Shown: positions 15,273 through 23,738 of the stretch, piece after piece
How the letters are laid out: each line of letters opens with the position of its first letter
Position numbering within the stretch: position 1 is the first letter of the stretch
Assembly (NCBI RefSeq): GCF_016742955.1
Contig: NZ_JABBYC010000031.1
Location: 1-53,196 of the forward strand
Reading direction: 5' to 3'
DNA: 53,196 bases
From: Myceligenerans indicum
Lineage (GTDB): Bacteria; Actinomycetota; Actinomycetes; Actinomycetales; Cellulomonadaceae
The notes under the pieces: generated by a model
The model's input: the letters and a program-made list of their open reading frames with translations, nothing else
What the model was told of the DNA's origin: nothing
Database searches by the model: none
Position numbers and translations under genes: made by a program

Positions 15273-17516
15273 TCAGACCGCCAGCCGGCGGGTGGCCGTG
15301 CGGTGGCGGCCGTGCCCGGCCGTGGCGGCGGTGACCTGGAACCCGTCGTCCGTCGGCGCCATCGACGGGACGTAGACACTCGCCCCCGGGGCGACGCCGG
15401 CCGCGGTGACGGGCGCTCCCTGACCGATGATCCGGAAGTCGACCGGCTCGGCGTCGAGGTTGACCAGGTGCACGGCCGCGCCGGTCGCCGGCCCGGCGTC
15501 GTCGGCGGTGGCGGCGAAGGTCACCGTTCCGGCGGTCTGGGCCACGTCGATGGCCGTGACCTCGACGGTGATGCTGCCGGAGTGCTCCACGGTGAGCAGG
15601 TGCTGGCTGCGCGAGGCGTCGTCGAAGAACGTCCGGCCGGTCGGGGCGATGCTCACGGGCCGGTCGGTGCCCCACCAGAACTGGATGCGGGTGCCTCCGC
15701 GGGTGAGCGAGAAGCCGCTCGCCGTCGTCGACGCCGTTCCGGTCGCATCGGGGCGGGTGCCGTCGGAGAACTCCAGCACGTCGCCGGCGCCCACCACCAG
15801 GGGCAGGCGTTCGACGGCGCTCACCGTGGTCTGCACGGTGCGGACGATGCCGTCGTGCCGGTGGGTGATGTCCTGGACGGTGGCGCCCGACGCGGTGGTG
15901 TACCGGGTGGTGAACGTCCCGTTGTACCCGGTCAGGTCCGCATCCTGGATCACCGGGCCCGACGCGTCGTTCCCCTCGTGGTGGACGGCGGTCACGTTGA
16001 CGCGCGAGGCGTCCGCGCCGCTGGTGGTGACCATGGCCCAGGAGTCGTCGCCCCACTTGTTCGTGGACAGCAGGACCATGCCGGCCTGGGGGTGCCAGAA
16101 CATGCCGGGGCCGGTGCGCTGCCGGATCCACACGACGTCGCCGTACATGGCGCCCAGGTAGTACCCGGGGCGGCGCACGAACACGAACTGCTGGTCGATG
16201 ATGCCGGTGCGCAGCTCCGTGAACCGCTGGGAGCGCAGGTACGGCTGCTCGGCCACCTGTGCGTCCCGTTCGGCGGCGGTGACACCGTCGGGCGCCTGCG
16301 AGACGTGCATGTACAGGCGCGGCGAGCTGTTCTGCTTGGCGCGCGGCTCGACCGGGTCGGTCGACGCCGCCCAGTCCGCACGGGCGGCCTGCTTGTCCCC
16401 GGCGGGCGGGTAGAACGCGCGCAGGCGCGGCACGTCCTCCAGGAAGACGCGGCCCAGGGCCGCCCGGTCCTTGGCGTCCAGCACCCGCGGGATGAAGGTC
16501 AGGGCAGGGTTGCGGGCGCTGGCCTCGCTGAAGTGGAAGCCGCTGTCCTTGCCGGGTTCCAGCACGACGGCGTAACCGAGCCAGTCGGCGAACCGGCGCG
16601 CCAGTTCGAGTGCGGACGCGTCGCCGGTGAGTTCGTAGATGTGTCCCAGGTCGGGGAGCATCACCTCGAAGTTGTATCCGGCGTCGTACGTGTTGGCCTC
16701 GGAGAAGAACCCGGCCGGGGCCAGGCCGTGCTCCAGGAGGTAGGTCATCCGGCTGGTCAGTGACGCCCCGATGGACGCGTCGCCGAGCACGTGCGCGGTC
16801 TGCGCGACGCCCGCCAGGCCGGCGGCGACCTGGTTGGTGTACCGGATCGGCGGGCCCCAGTAGGGCTGGGACAGGTCGGTCAGCCACGTGCTGCTGAGCC
16901 GGAGGGCCTGCTCGATCTCGGTGCGCCGGGTGGGCAGGGCGCCGATGGACTTCAGGTCGCGCAGCGTCGCCGACAGCGCCACCGTCCCGAACCCGGTCGG
17001 GGCGAGGCCGTGCTCGTCGATGCGGTACTCCGGCCACGACCCGTCGGCGTGCTGCAGGCCCAGGTAGAAGCCGATGGCGGCGTCGAGCCGTCCCAGCAGG
17101 TTCGCGTCCCGGTAGTAGGGGTTCCAGGGGCGGTCGTGGGCGGCGAACCAGGACAGGGTCGCCACGTGCTCCATGATGCGGGCGTTGAACGGCTCGTTGG
17201 GCTTGCGCTGCCAGCCGTCCTCCATCCAGCCGTACCGGTCCGGGTCGTCGTCGACGACGCTGTTGGCCAGCGGGGCGAGGATCATCAGGTAGGCGGCGTA
17301 GACCTGCTCGTCCGGGGCGAACAGCGTCCGGTCCGGTGCGCCGGCGGGCAGTGCGTCGACCAGCGGCAGGACCGTGCCGGACGACGTCGCGGCGGCCGGC
17401 CGCGCGAGGCCGAACGCGCCGACGGCGGCCGCCGAGACCGCGCCGACGGCGGTGATGAAGCCCCGCCGGCTGAGCGGCGGCAGGCCGGGAGCGGTCAGGT
17501 CACGGGTTTCGGTCAT
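15273..17516 (-). CDS. Tat-exported (alpha/alpha)-toroid carbohydrate-active protein, family not assigned
   Basis: The 747-residue protein begins with a twin-arginine signal (PLSRRGFITAVGAVSAAAVG), so it should be exported folded. Residues of about 60-430 look like an alpha/alpha toroid, with WFAAHDRPWNPYYRD, LQHADGSWPEYRIDEHGLAP and the helix-rich TYDAGYNFEVMLPDLGH. The remainder is beta-rich, with an RRPGYYLGAMYGDVVW strand, histidines in TAVHHEGND and a C-terminal beta-sandwich. This layout resembles polysaccharide lyases (heparinase II/III, PL8 and related), but I cannot place it in a family. It lies 57 bp after the permease genes and is probably the last gene of that operon. It would degrade the polymer whose fragments the importer takes up. 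RBS GGGAG precedes the ATG. Confidence 0.7.
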   Translation of the reverse strand: MTETRDLTAPGLPPLSRRGFITAVGAVSAAAVGAFGLARPAAATSSGTVLPLVDALPAGAPDRTLFAPDEQVYAAYLMILAPLANSVVDDDPDRYGWMEDGWQRKPNEPFNARIMEHVATLSWFAAHDRPWNPYYRDANLLGRLDAAIGFYLGLQHADGSWPEYRIDEHGLAPTGFGTVALSATLRDLKSIGALPTRRTEIEQALRLSSTWLTDLSQPYWGPPIRYTNQVAAGLAGVAQTAHVLGDASIGASLTSRMTYLLEHGLAPAGFFSEANTYDAGYNFEVMLPDLGHIYELTGDASALELARRFADWLGYAVVLEPGKDSGFHFSEASARNPALTFIPRVLDAKDRAALGRVFLEDVPRLRAFYPPAGDKQAARADWAASTDPVEPRAKQNSSPRLYMHVSQAPDGVTAAERDAQVAEQPYLRSQRFTELRTGIIDQQFVFVRRPGYYLGAMYGDVVWIRQRTGPGMFWHPQAGMVLLSTNKWGDDSWAMVTTSGADASRVNVTAVHHEGNDASGPVIQDADLTGYNGTFTTRYTTASGATVQDITHRHDGIVRTVQTTVSAVERLPLVVGAGDVLEFSDGTRPDATGTASTTASGFSLTRGGTRIQFWWGTDRPVSIAPTGRTFFDDASRSQHLLTVEHSGSITVEVTAIDVAQTAGTVTFAATADDAGPATGAAVHLVNLDAEPVDFRIIGQGAPVTAAGVAPGASVYVPSMAPTDDGFQVTAATAGHGRHRTATRRLAV

Positions 17517-17573
17517 CGTTGACTCCCATGGTGGTGAGATGTGTGATTCTGCGGAACGGGGGAGGGGGCGGGC

Positions 17574-18497
17574 TCAGCCCTTCAGGCCGGACCGGGTCAG
17601 GCCCTCGACGAACTGGCGCTGGGCGAAGAGGAAGACGATGAGCACCGGGATCACGGTGAGCGCGGTGGCGCCGATCTGCGTGTTGTAGAGCGGCTCGCCG
17701 TAGTTGTCCTGGTACTGGGTCAGGCCCAGGCCGACGGGGAAGAGCTCGGGGCTGCGCAGGAAGACCAGCGGCTCGAAGTACATGTTGAACGCGTACAGGA
17801 ACTTCATGATCGCGACCGCGGCGACGGCGGGCCCCGACAGGGGGAACGCGATCCTGGTGAACAGGCCGAACCGGCCCAGTCCGTCCAGGCGGCCGGCTTC
17901 CTCCAGCTCGTCGGGCAGGGACAGGAAGAACTGGCGGAAGATGAAGACGCTCACGATGCAGCCGGGGCCGAAGATCGGCACCACGATCAGAGGGACGTGG
18001 GAGTCCATCAGCCCGAGCTGGGCCACCCACCGGAAGATCGGGATGATCGTCACCTCGCCCGGGATCATCATCCCGGTCATCAGCACCAGGAAGACCTTCC
18101 CGGCCCCGGGGAACCGGATGCGGGCGAACGCGTAGCCGCCGAGCGCCCCGACGACGATCGAGCCGATCGCGATGACGGTGGCCAGGTACAGCGAGTTGAC
18201 GTACTGCTGCGCGAACGGCGTGACCGTGAAGATCCGCTCGACCCCGTGCAGGGTCCACTCGGTGGGCAGCAGGCGGGGCGGCGTCGCGAAGATCTCGTCG
18301 ACCGGTTTGAACGCCGCGAAGACCATCCAGATCGTCGGGTAGAGGAACGGGACCGACAGCACGAGCAGCAGCCCGTACAGGGCGACCTTCGAGGCCAGGC
18401 CGCGGCGGCGCCGGGTGGTGGCCCGGCGGCGCCGGGCGGGGACCGGCCGCACGGGGGTGGCCGCGGCCACGCGCCGGGTGAGCAGGTCAGACTTCAT
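17574..18497 (-). CDS. Sugar ABC transporter permease, MalG/UgpE type (second importer)
   Basis: The 307-residue permease has a highly basic N-terminus (two RRR-rich clusters) before the first membrane span SKVALYGLLLVLSVPFLYP. The EAA loop is LEEAGRLDGLGRFGLFTRIA. Its ATG overlaps the preceding permease gene by 11 bp. It ends with EGLTRSGLKG, the typical tail of this subfamily. It is part of the leftward operon SBP-permease-permease-Tat enzyme. No ATPase gene is present, so a shared MsiK-type ATPase is presumed. Confidence 0.9.
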   Translation of the reverse strand: MKSDLLTRRVAAATPVRPVPARRRRATTRRRRGLASKVALYGLLLVLSVPFLYPTIWMVFAAFKPVDEIFATPPRLLPTEWTLHGVERIFTVTPFAQQYVNSLYLATVIAIGSIVVGALGGYAFARIRFPGAGKVFLVLMTGMMIPGEVTIIPIFRWVAQLGLMDSHVPLIVVPIFGPGCIVSVFIFRQFFLSLPDELEEAGRLDGLGRFGLFTRIAFPLSGPAVAAVAIMKFLYAFNMYFEPLVFLRSPELFPVGLGLTQYQDNYGEPLYNTQIGATALTVIPVLIVFLFAQRQFVEGLTRSGLKG

Positions 18498-19431
18498 CGT
18501 GCACCCACTTCTTGCGTGTGCCCCACTGCAGCGCGGCCAGCGCGAACAGGACGAGGAACATCAGCACGCCGATCGCCGAGGCGTAGCCGAAGTCCTGCTG
18601 CTCGAAGGCCGTGCGGTAGAGCAGGTAGGAGATCACCGTGGTGGAGCGGCCCGGCCCGCCCTCGGTGAGGATCTGGATCGGGACGAACACGTCCATGGCG
18701 CCGATGGTCGTGATCATCACGACCAGCAGGATGGTCGGGGTGATGATCGGCAGGGTGATGGACCGGAAGACCCGGCCGGGCCGCGCGCCGTCGAGCCGGG
18801 CGGCCTCCTTGAGCTCGCCGGGCACGGTCTGCAGGGCCGCCAGGAACAGCACCATGTTCATGCCCACGCTCTTGAAGACCTGGATGACCACCACGGTGAC
18901 CAGCGCCCAGGCCGGGTCGCGCAGCCAGTTCGGGCCGTCGATGCCGATCGCGGCCAGCGCGCCGTTGATGCCGCCGTTGCTGGCCACCAGGTAGTTCCAG
19001 ATCAGGACCCACGCGACGGTCGAGACGACCACCGGTGAGAAGAAGACCGCGCGGAAGGCGCCGGTTCCGGCCAGCCGCTGGTCGAGCAGGACGGCGAGCG
19101 CGAGGGCGAGCGTCACGTTCAGGACCATGAGCAGGCCGGCGAACAGCAGGGTGGTCCACAGGGAGCCCCACACGACCGGGTCGGTGACCAGCCGCTGGAA
19201 GTTCGCCGCACCGACCCAGTGGAACTGGCCGATCAGCGGGTTCCAGTCGTGCAGGCTGTACCAGATCACGTATCCGAACGGGATCAGGCCGAACGCGGTC
19301 ACGCCCAGCACGGCCGGGGCGGCGAAGACCATCCCGAACGCGGCGTCGATGCGGGCCGGCCGGGACCCTCCCGGCCGCCCGCGGCGGGAGGTACGTCCCG
19401 CCGCGGGCGAAGGTGTGGTGGCGGTGGCCAA
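18487..19431 (-). CDS. Sugar ABC transporter permease, MalF/UgpA type (second importer)
   Basis: The 314-residue permease has an arginine-rich N-terminal tail and six predicted spans beginning at FGMVFAAPAVLGVTAFGLIP. The EAA motif is LKEAARLDGARPGRVFRSI. I choose the TTG at 19431: it stands one base after the binding-protein stop and has GGAGG five bases upstream, inside that gene's end. A longer in-frame start at 19542 would run through the binding-protein gene and gives a low-complexity extension. It works with the overlapping MalG-type permease. Confidence 0.88.
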   Translation of the reverse strand: MATATTPSPAAGRTSRRGRPGGSRPARIDAAFGMVFAAPAVLGVTAFGLIPFGYVIWYSLHDWNPLIGQFHWVGAANFQRLVTDPVVWGSLWTTLLFAGLLMVLNVTLALALAVLLDQRLAGTGAFRAVFFSPVVVSTVAWVLIWNYLVASNGGINGALAAIGIDGPNWLRDPAWALVTVVVIQVFKSVGMNMVLFLAALQTVPGELKEAARLDGARPGRVFRSITLPIITPTILLVVMITTIGAMDVFVPIQILTEGGPGRSTTVISYLLYRTAFEQQDFGYASAIGVLMFLVLFALAALQWGTRKKWVHDEV

Positions 19432-19432
19432 C

Positions 19433-20743
19433 TCAGCCTCCGGCGATGATCGGTTCGATGTCGGCGCAGACCTGGGACAGCACGGTCTTCGCGTCGCCGT
19501 CCGGGACCCACAGGGCGTCGAGGTCGGCCCGGACCGGGTCACCCAGCTCGCTCATCTTGATGTGCCCGGGCTTGGTGACGGCCTCCAGCGCCTGGTCGAT
19601 GACGGTGCCCTGGATCTGCTCCTCGTTCAGTGCGGGGGCGGCGGCACCGAGGGTGTCGACCGTCAGGAGCGAGGCGCGCGGCGGCGGGAAGAACTGGGCG
19701 AGCAGCTCCGAGTTGGCCTTGTTCGTGAAGTAGGCGAGGAAGTCCGCGGCGATCTCGGGGTGGTCGCTCTGGGAGATCACGCCGACCCCACCCTGGCCCA
19801 CCACGGGGACGGTGCCTGCCGGACCGGCCGGAAGGGGCACGAAGTCCCAGGCGAAGTCCTCGCCCAGCGAGGCGGAGGAGCTGAGCTGGGCCAGCATCAT
19901 CCCGGTCTGCCCGGACGCGAAGTCGTACTCCTCACCCGGACCCGGCACGGCGCCGGTCTCGAAGATCTGGTCGTGGAACCAGTCGAAGAACTCCACCATC
20001 TCGGGGGAGTCGAAGGTGCACTGGGTGCCGTCCGCGCTCCAGGGCGCGGCGCCCCAGGACATCCACATCGCGCCGAGGGCGTTGTTCCAGGCGGTGTAGG
20101 GGTCCACCACGGTCTGGAACCCGGCCACGGCGTCGTCGTCGGCGGCGGTGGCCGCGGCGACCTCCATGAGGCGGTCCCAGGTCCAGTCGCCGTCGGCGAT
20201 CAGGTCGCGCGGGTCGGGCTGTCCTGCCTTCTTCAGGAGGTCCTGGTTGACGTAGATGCCGAAGGGGCTGTTGGAGAACGGGTACCCGTAGATGTCACCG
20301 TCCTTCGACCAGACCTCCAGGGCGCCGTCGAGCAGGTCGTCGACGTCGTAGTCCGGGGTGGACTCCAGCGTGGGGCTCAGGTCGTACAGGGCCCCGCTCC
20401 GGACGAACTGCGCGGCGTCGGACTCGCCGAGCCAGGCCAGGTCCGGCGCGTCGCCGCCCGCGATCTGGGTCGTGAGGGCGTTGATGTAGCTGGAGCCGGT
20501 GAGCGGTTCGAAGGTCACCGACGAGACCTCGTCGGGGTGCTCGGCGACGTAGGCGTCCGCGATCTCGTCGAAGATCGCGTGGTGGGCCTCGTTGCTGCTC
20601 CACATGACCATCCGCAGGTCGACCGGACCGTCGGCGGCCTCGTCGCCGCTTGCCTGTCCGGAGCAGGCGGCCAGTGTGAGCGCGGCCGCCGTGAGCATGG
20701 CCCCGGCAGGGAGCGCCCTGCGGAGCCTGGGGGAGTGACGCAT
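19433..20743 (-). CDS. Sugar ABC transporter substrate-binding lipoprotein (second importer)
   Basis: The 436-residue solute-binding protein has a lipoprotein signal (TAAALTLAAC, lipobox Cys near residue 27). Family-1 SBP features include VDLRMVMWSSNEAHHAIFDE, SSVTFEPLTGSSYINALTTQ and the ligand-cleft segment IYGYPFSNSPFGIYVNQDLL. A strong Shine-Dalgarno (AGGAAGG) precedes the ATG by six bases. It is first gene of the leftward operon. The 202-bp upstream gap carries two candidate operators for the neighbouring LacI. The ligand is unknown; the GH1 enzyme in the predicted regulon suggests a beta-linked oligosaccharide. Confidence 0.9.
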   Translation of the reverse strand: MRHSPRLRRALPAGAMLTAAALTLAACSGQASGDEAADGPVDLRMVMWSSNEAHHAIFDEIADAYVAEHPDEVSSVTFEPLTGSSYINALTTQIAGGDAPDLAWLGESDAAQFVRSGALYDLSPTLESTPDYDVDDLLDGALEVWSKDGDIYGYPFSNSPFGIYVNQDLLKKAGQPDPRDLIADGDWTWDRLMEVAAATAADDDAVAGFQTVVDPYTAWNNALGAMWMSWGAAPWSADGTQCTFDSPEMVEFFDWFHDQIFETGAVPGPGEEYDFASGQTGMMLAQLSSSASLGEDFAWDFVPLPAGPAGTVPVVGQGGVGVISQSDHPEIAADFLAYFTNKANSELLAQFFPPPRASLLTVDTLGAAAPALNEEQIQGTVIDQALEAVTKPGHIKMSELGDPVRADLDALWVPDGDAKTVLSQVCADIEPIIAGG

Positions 20744-20810
20744 GAGTTTCCTTCCTCAACAACAGTGTTCAGGGGGCAGGAGCGGTGCTGCCGATGCTCA
20801 ACGTAGCAAG

Positions 20811-20844
20811 TTCTTCGAAGAAGAGCCAGAGAATTCTACGAGAA
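20811..20844. promoter_or_regulatory. Two candidate LacI operators upstream of the second importer operon
   Basis: TTCTTCGAAGAA (20811-20822) is a perfect 12-bp palindrome. TTCTACGAGAA (20834-20844) is an 11-bp site with 4-bp arms. The second lies inside AATTCTACGAGAA, nearly identical to the reverse complement of the site at 22027-22037. The stretch is AT-rich compared with its surroundings, as expected of a promoter region. Confidence 0.6.
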
Positions 20845-20945
20845 GTTGCTAATAAATTTTCCATAACGGTGCTCCGGGTACGCGTGAGGGTACGGAGCCG
20901 CTGCTCCGTACCCTCAGGGATGTGCCACCGGCGGACGAACGCGTC

Positions 20946-21971
20946 TCATCCCATGGCGACCGGCCCCGTCGAGGAGCGCACCACGAGCCGGGTGGCCAGC
21001 TCGGTGTGGTGGGACCGCGGGGTGGATCCCGCCAGCAGCGCGGCCAGCGTCTCGACCGCGGCGGCGCCCATCAGGTCCAGCGGCTGGCGCACCGTGGTCA
21101 GGGGCGGGGAGGACATCTGGGCCATGATGAGATCGTCGAACCCGATCACGCTCAGGTCCGCGGGGACGCGCAGCCCGGCCCGGCGGGCGGCCTCGAGCAC
21201 CCCGAGCGCCTGGGAGTCGGACGCGGTGACCACGGCGGTGGGGCGGGGGTCCCGTGCCAGGACCTTCTCGCCGAGCTCGAGCCCGGAGTCGAAGGTGAAG
21301 TCGCCGGGCAGTTCCAGCTCCGGGTCGGGCTCCACCCCGGCCGCGGCCAGGCCCGCCAGGAAGCCCGACAGCCGCGCGCGGGAGGCCATGGCCTCGGGGT
21401 AGCCGCTGAGGATCGCGATCCTGCGGTGCCCCAGCTCGGTGAGGTGCTCGGTGGCGGACACGCCGCCGGCCCAGTTGGTGGCACCGATGCTGTAGGTGTC
21501 CTCCTCGGGGTTGCTCAGCGGGTCGATCACCACCAGCGGGATGCGATGGGCCGCGAACCGGGCCCGTTCGGCGTCGTCCAGCGTCGAGGTGATGGCGATG
21601 ACACCCCGCCTGCCCGCCGCGTGCAGTTCGTCGATCCAGCGCAGGTCCCGCGCGTCGTCGGGGTACACCGCCACGGTGACGTCGAGCTGGGAGGTCTCGG
21701 CGGCGTCGATGGCGCCGCGCAGGACGTCCAGCGTGTAGGGCGAGTACATGTCCCTGGCCAGTACGGTCACCGGCGTCGTCGACCCGCGGCGCTTGCGGGG
21801 GGTGACGTAGCCGCGCTCCTTGAGCGCGTGCTCCACCCGCTCCCGCGTCGCGTCGGAGACGTTCGCCCCGCCGTTGGCCACCTTCGAGACCGTCGAGATC
21901 GACACGCCGGTCATCTTCGCCACCTCGGCGAGTGACGGCTTGCCCTGCCCGTTCGGTCGGTTCGCCACCAT
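20946..21971 (-). CDS. LacI-family transcriptional regulator of the second sugar locus
   Basis: The 341-residue regulator carries the HTH SLAEVAKMTGVSISTVSKV and hinge, then a sugar-binding domain with AAGRRGVIAITSTLDDAERA, HLTELGHRRIAILSG and LSVIGFDDLIMAQM. Its C-terminus ends in TRLVVRSSTG as in many repressors. I use the ATG at 21971, which follows AGAGAGGAG. An upstream start at 22022 overlaps the promoter. It is divergent from the FAD oxidoreductase/GH1 pair and lies upstream of the importer operon on its own strand. Shared TTCT-N3-AGAA sites in both intergenic regions suggest it controls all three units, including itself. Confidence 0.9.
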   Translation of the reverse strand: MVANRPNGQGKPSLAEVAKMTGVSISTVSKVANGGANVSDATRERVEHALKERGYVTPRKRRGSTTPVTVLARDMYSPYTLDVLRGAIDAAETSQLDVTVAVYPDDARDLRWIDELHAAGRRGVIAITSTLDDAERARFAAHRIPLVVIDPLSNPEEDTYSIGATNWAGGVSATEHLTELGHRRIAILSGYPEAMASRARLSGFLAGLAAAGVEPDPELELPGDFTFDSGLELGEKVLARDPRPTAVVTASDSQALGVLEAARRAGLRVPADLSVIGFDDLIMAQMSSPPLTTVRQPLDLMGAAAVETLAALLAGSTPRSHHTELATRLVVRSSTGPVAMG

Positions 21972-22026
21972 CAGACTCCTCTCTCTGCCGGCCGTCGTCG
22001 GCCGGTTAGGCATGATCACCATAACA

Positions 22027-22048
22027 TTCTTGTAGAATTTTCGGAGAA
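22027..22048. promoter_or_regulatory. Tandem candidate LacI operators between lacI and the FAD oxidoreductase gene
   Basis: TTCTTGTAGAA (22027-22037) is directly followed by TTTTCGGAGAA (22038-22048), so the sites repeat at exactly 11 bp, about one helical turn. Both fit TTCT-N3-AGAA (the second with one mismatch). They lie between divergent starts, so one bound repressor could silence both directions. Confidence 0.6.
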
Positions 22049-22133
22049 TTTGAGTACACTCGTGCCCCGTGCTGACGCGGCCCGGCCCATCATGGCCGCG
22101 CGAGACATCCTGGCACCAGAAAGGTTGAACTCT

Positions 22134-23738
22134 ATGGAGATCTACGCGGACATCGCTGTGATCGGCGGTGGGCTCGGCGGAGTGTCAGCGGCGCTCGCCG
22201 CGCTGCAAGCGGGCAGACGGGTCGTGATGACCGACCCCACCTCCTGGCTCGGCGGGCAGCTGACCAGTCAGCTCGTCCCCCTCGACGAGCACCTCTACAT
22301 CGAGACCGACGGCGCGAACCGTTCCTACCGGCGCTTCCGGGACGCGCTGCGCGACTACTACCGGCGCCACTACCCGCTCACCGACGCGGCCCGTGACGAC
22401 CCGCACCTGAACCCCGGCGAGGCCTGGGTCAGCCCCGTCAGCGTCGACCCGCGCGTGGCCGTCGCCGTCATCGACGACCTGCTGGCCCCCTACCGCAGCT
22501 CCGGGCGGCTCACGGTACTCATGCGGAGCGAGCCCGTGGCCGTCGAGACCGACGGCGACCGCGTCACCTGCGTCCGCGTGCGCAGCGAGGACGGCACCAC
22601 CACCGACCTGCACGCCCCGTACGTCCTGGACGCCACCGAACTGGGCGACCTGCTCGACCTCGGCGGCATCGAGCACGTCTCGGGCCGCGAGTCCCAGGAG
22701 CAGACCGGGGAACCGGGCGCCTGGCCCACCGCCGACCCGCACGACATGCAGGGCGTGTCCTGGTGCTTCGCGATCGAGCACCACGAGGGCGAGGACCACA
22801 CCATCGACCGGCCCGCGGACTACGCGTACTGGCGCGACCTGCGCCCGCCCCAGCTCGACGGACGGCCGATCCTCAGCTTCGGCGAGCCCGCCGACGCCGA
22901 CGGCAGGCCCCGCCCCGTCTTCACGTTCACCCCCAACCGTGACGACGACGTCATCGACCTGGACCACCGCAACATCGGCCTGGCCCCCGAGCTGTGGAAC
23001 TACCGGCGCATCGCGGCCAGGCGCCACTTCACCCCCGGCTTCTACCGCAGCGACGTCGTCGTCGCGAACTGGCCGATGAACGACTACGTGGGCGGGCCGC
23101 TGTTCGGCGTGCCCGAGGCCGCCGGGCACTGGCAGGCCGCCAAGGCGCTCAGCCGGGCCACCCTGTACTGGCTGCAGACCGACGCCCCCCGGCCCGACGG
23201 CGGAACCGGCTGGCCCGGGGTGCGGCTGCGCGCGGACGTGGCAGGGACCACCGACGGGTTCGCCATGCACCCCTACATCCGCGAGTCACGGCGCATCCTG
23301 GCGCGCAGGACGATCGTCGAACAGGACATCTCCACGACCTACCGGGGCGACGGCGGCGCCGAGCGATACCCGGACACCGTCGGCACCGGGCACTACTTCT
23401 GGATCGACCGCCACCACACCACCGGCGACGGGCGCGGCGCGGGCGGCACCCCGCACCCCTTCGAGATCCCCCTCGGCGCCCTCGTGCCCCGCCGCGTGCG
23501 CAACCTGCTGCCGGCCGCCAAGAACATCGGGACCACCCAGATCACCAACGGCGCCTACCGGCTCCACCCGGTCGAGTGGTCCATCGGCGAGGCCGTCGGC
23601 ACGCTGGCCGCCCACTGCCTCGACCACGACACGGAACCCCACGCGGTGGCCGACAGCGAGGAAGCCACCGCCGAATTTCAGGACCGCCTGGCCGCACAGG
23701 GCGTCCAGCTGCGATGGGACGAAGGGAAGCGCTGGTGA
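22134..23738 (+). CDS. FAD-dependent oxidoreductase (FAD_oxidored-type) linked to glycan use
   Basis: The 534-residue flavoprotein starts with a Rossmann dinucleotide motif ([20 protein letters not shown]) followed by the [14 protein letters not shown] segment typical of the FAD_oxidored (PF12831) group. The C-terminal half repeats the FAD-contact pattern with [20 protein letters not shown] and [13 protein letters not shown]. Members are common in glycan loci but few have known reactions; oxidation of a sugar or sugar-derived alcohol is a reasonable guess only. I take the ATG at 22134 (AAAGG nine bases upstream) because an alternative TTG at 22050 abuts the operators. Its stop overlaps the GH1 start, so the pair is translationally coupled. 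Confidence 0.82.
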   Translation: MEIYADIAVIGGGLGGVSAALAALQAGRRVVMTDPTSWLGGQLTSQLVPLDEHLYIETDGANRSYRRFRDALRDYYRRHYPLTDAARDDPHLNPGEAWVSPVSVDPRVAVAVIDDLLAPYRSSGRLTVLMRSEPVAVETDGDRVTCVRVRSEDGTTTDLHAPYVLDATELGDLLDLGGIEHVSGRESQEQTGEPGAWPTADPHDMQGVSWCFAIEHHEGEDHTIDRPADYAYWRDLRPPQLDGRPILSFGEPADADGRPRPVFTFTPNRDDDVIDLDHRNIGLAPELWNYRRIAARRHFTPGFYRSDVVVANWPMNDYVGGPLFGVPEAAGHWQAAKALSRATLYWLQTDAPRPDGGTGWPGVRLRADVAGTTDGFAMHPYIRESRRILARRTIVEQDISTTYRGDGGAERYPDTVGTGHYFWIDRHHTTGDGRGAGGTPHPFEIPLGALVPRRVRNLLPAAKNIGTTQITNGAYRLHPVEWSIGEAVGTLAAHCLDHDTEPHAVADSEEATAEFQDRLAAQGVQLRWDEGKRW

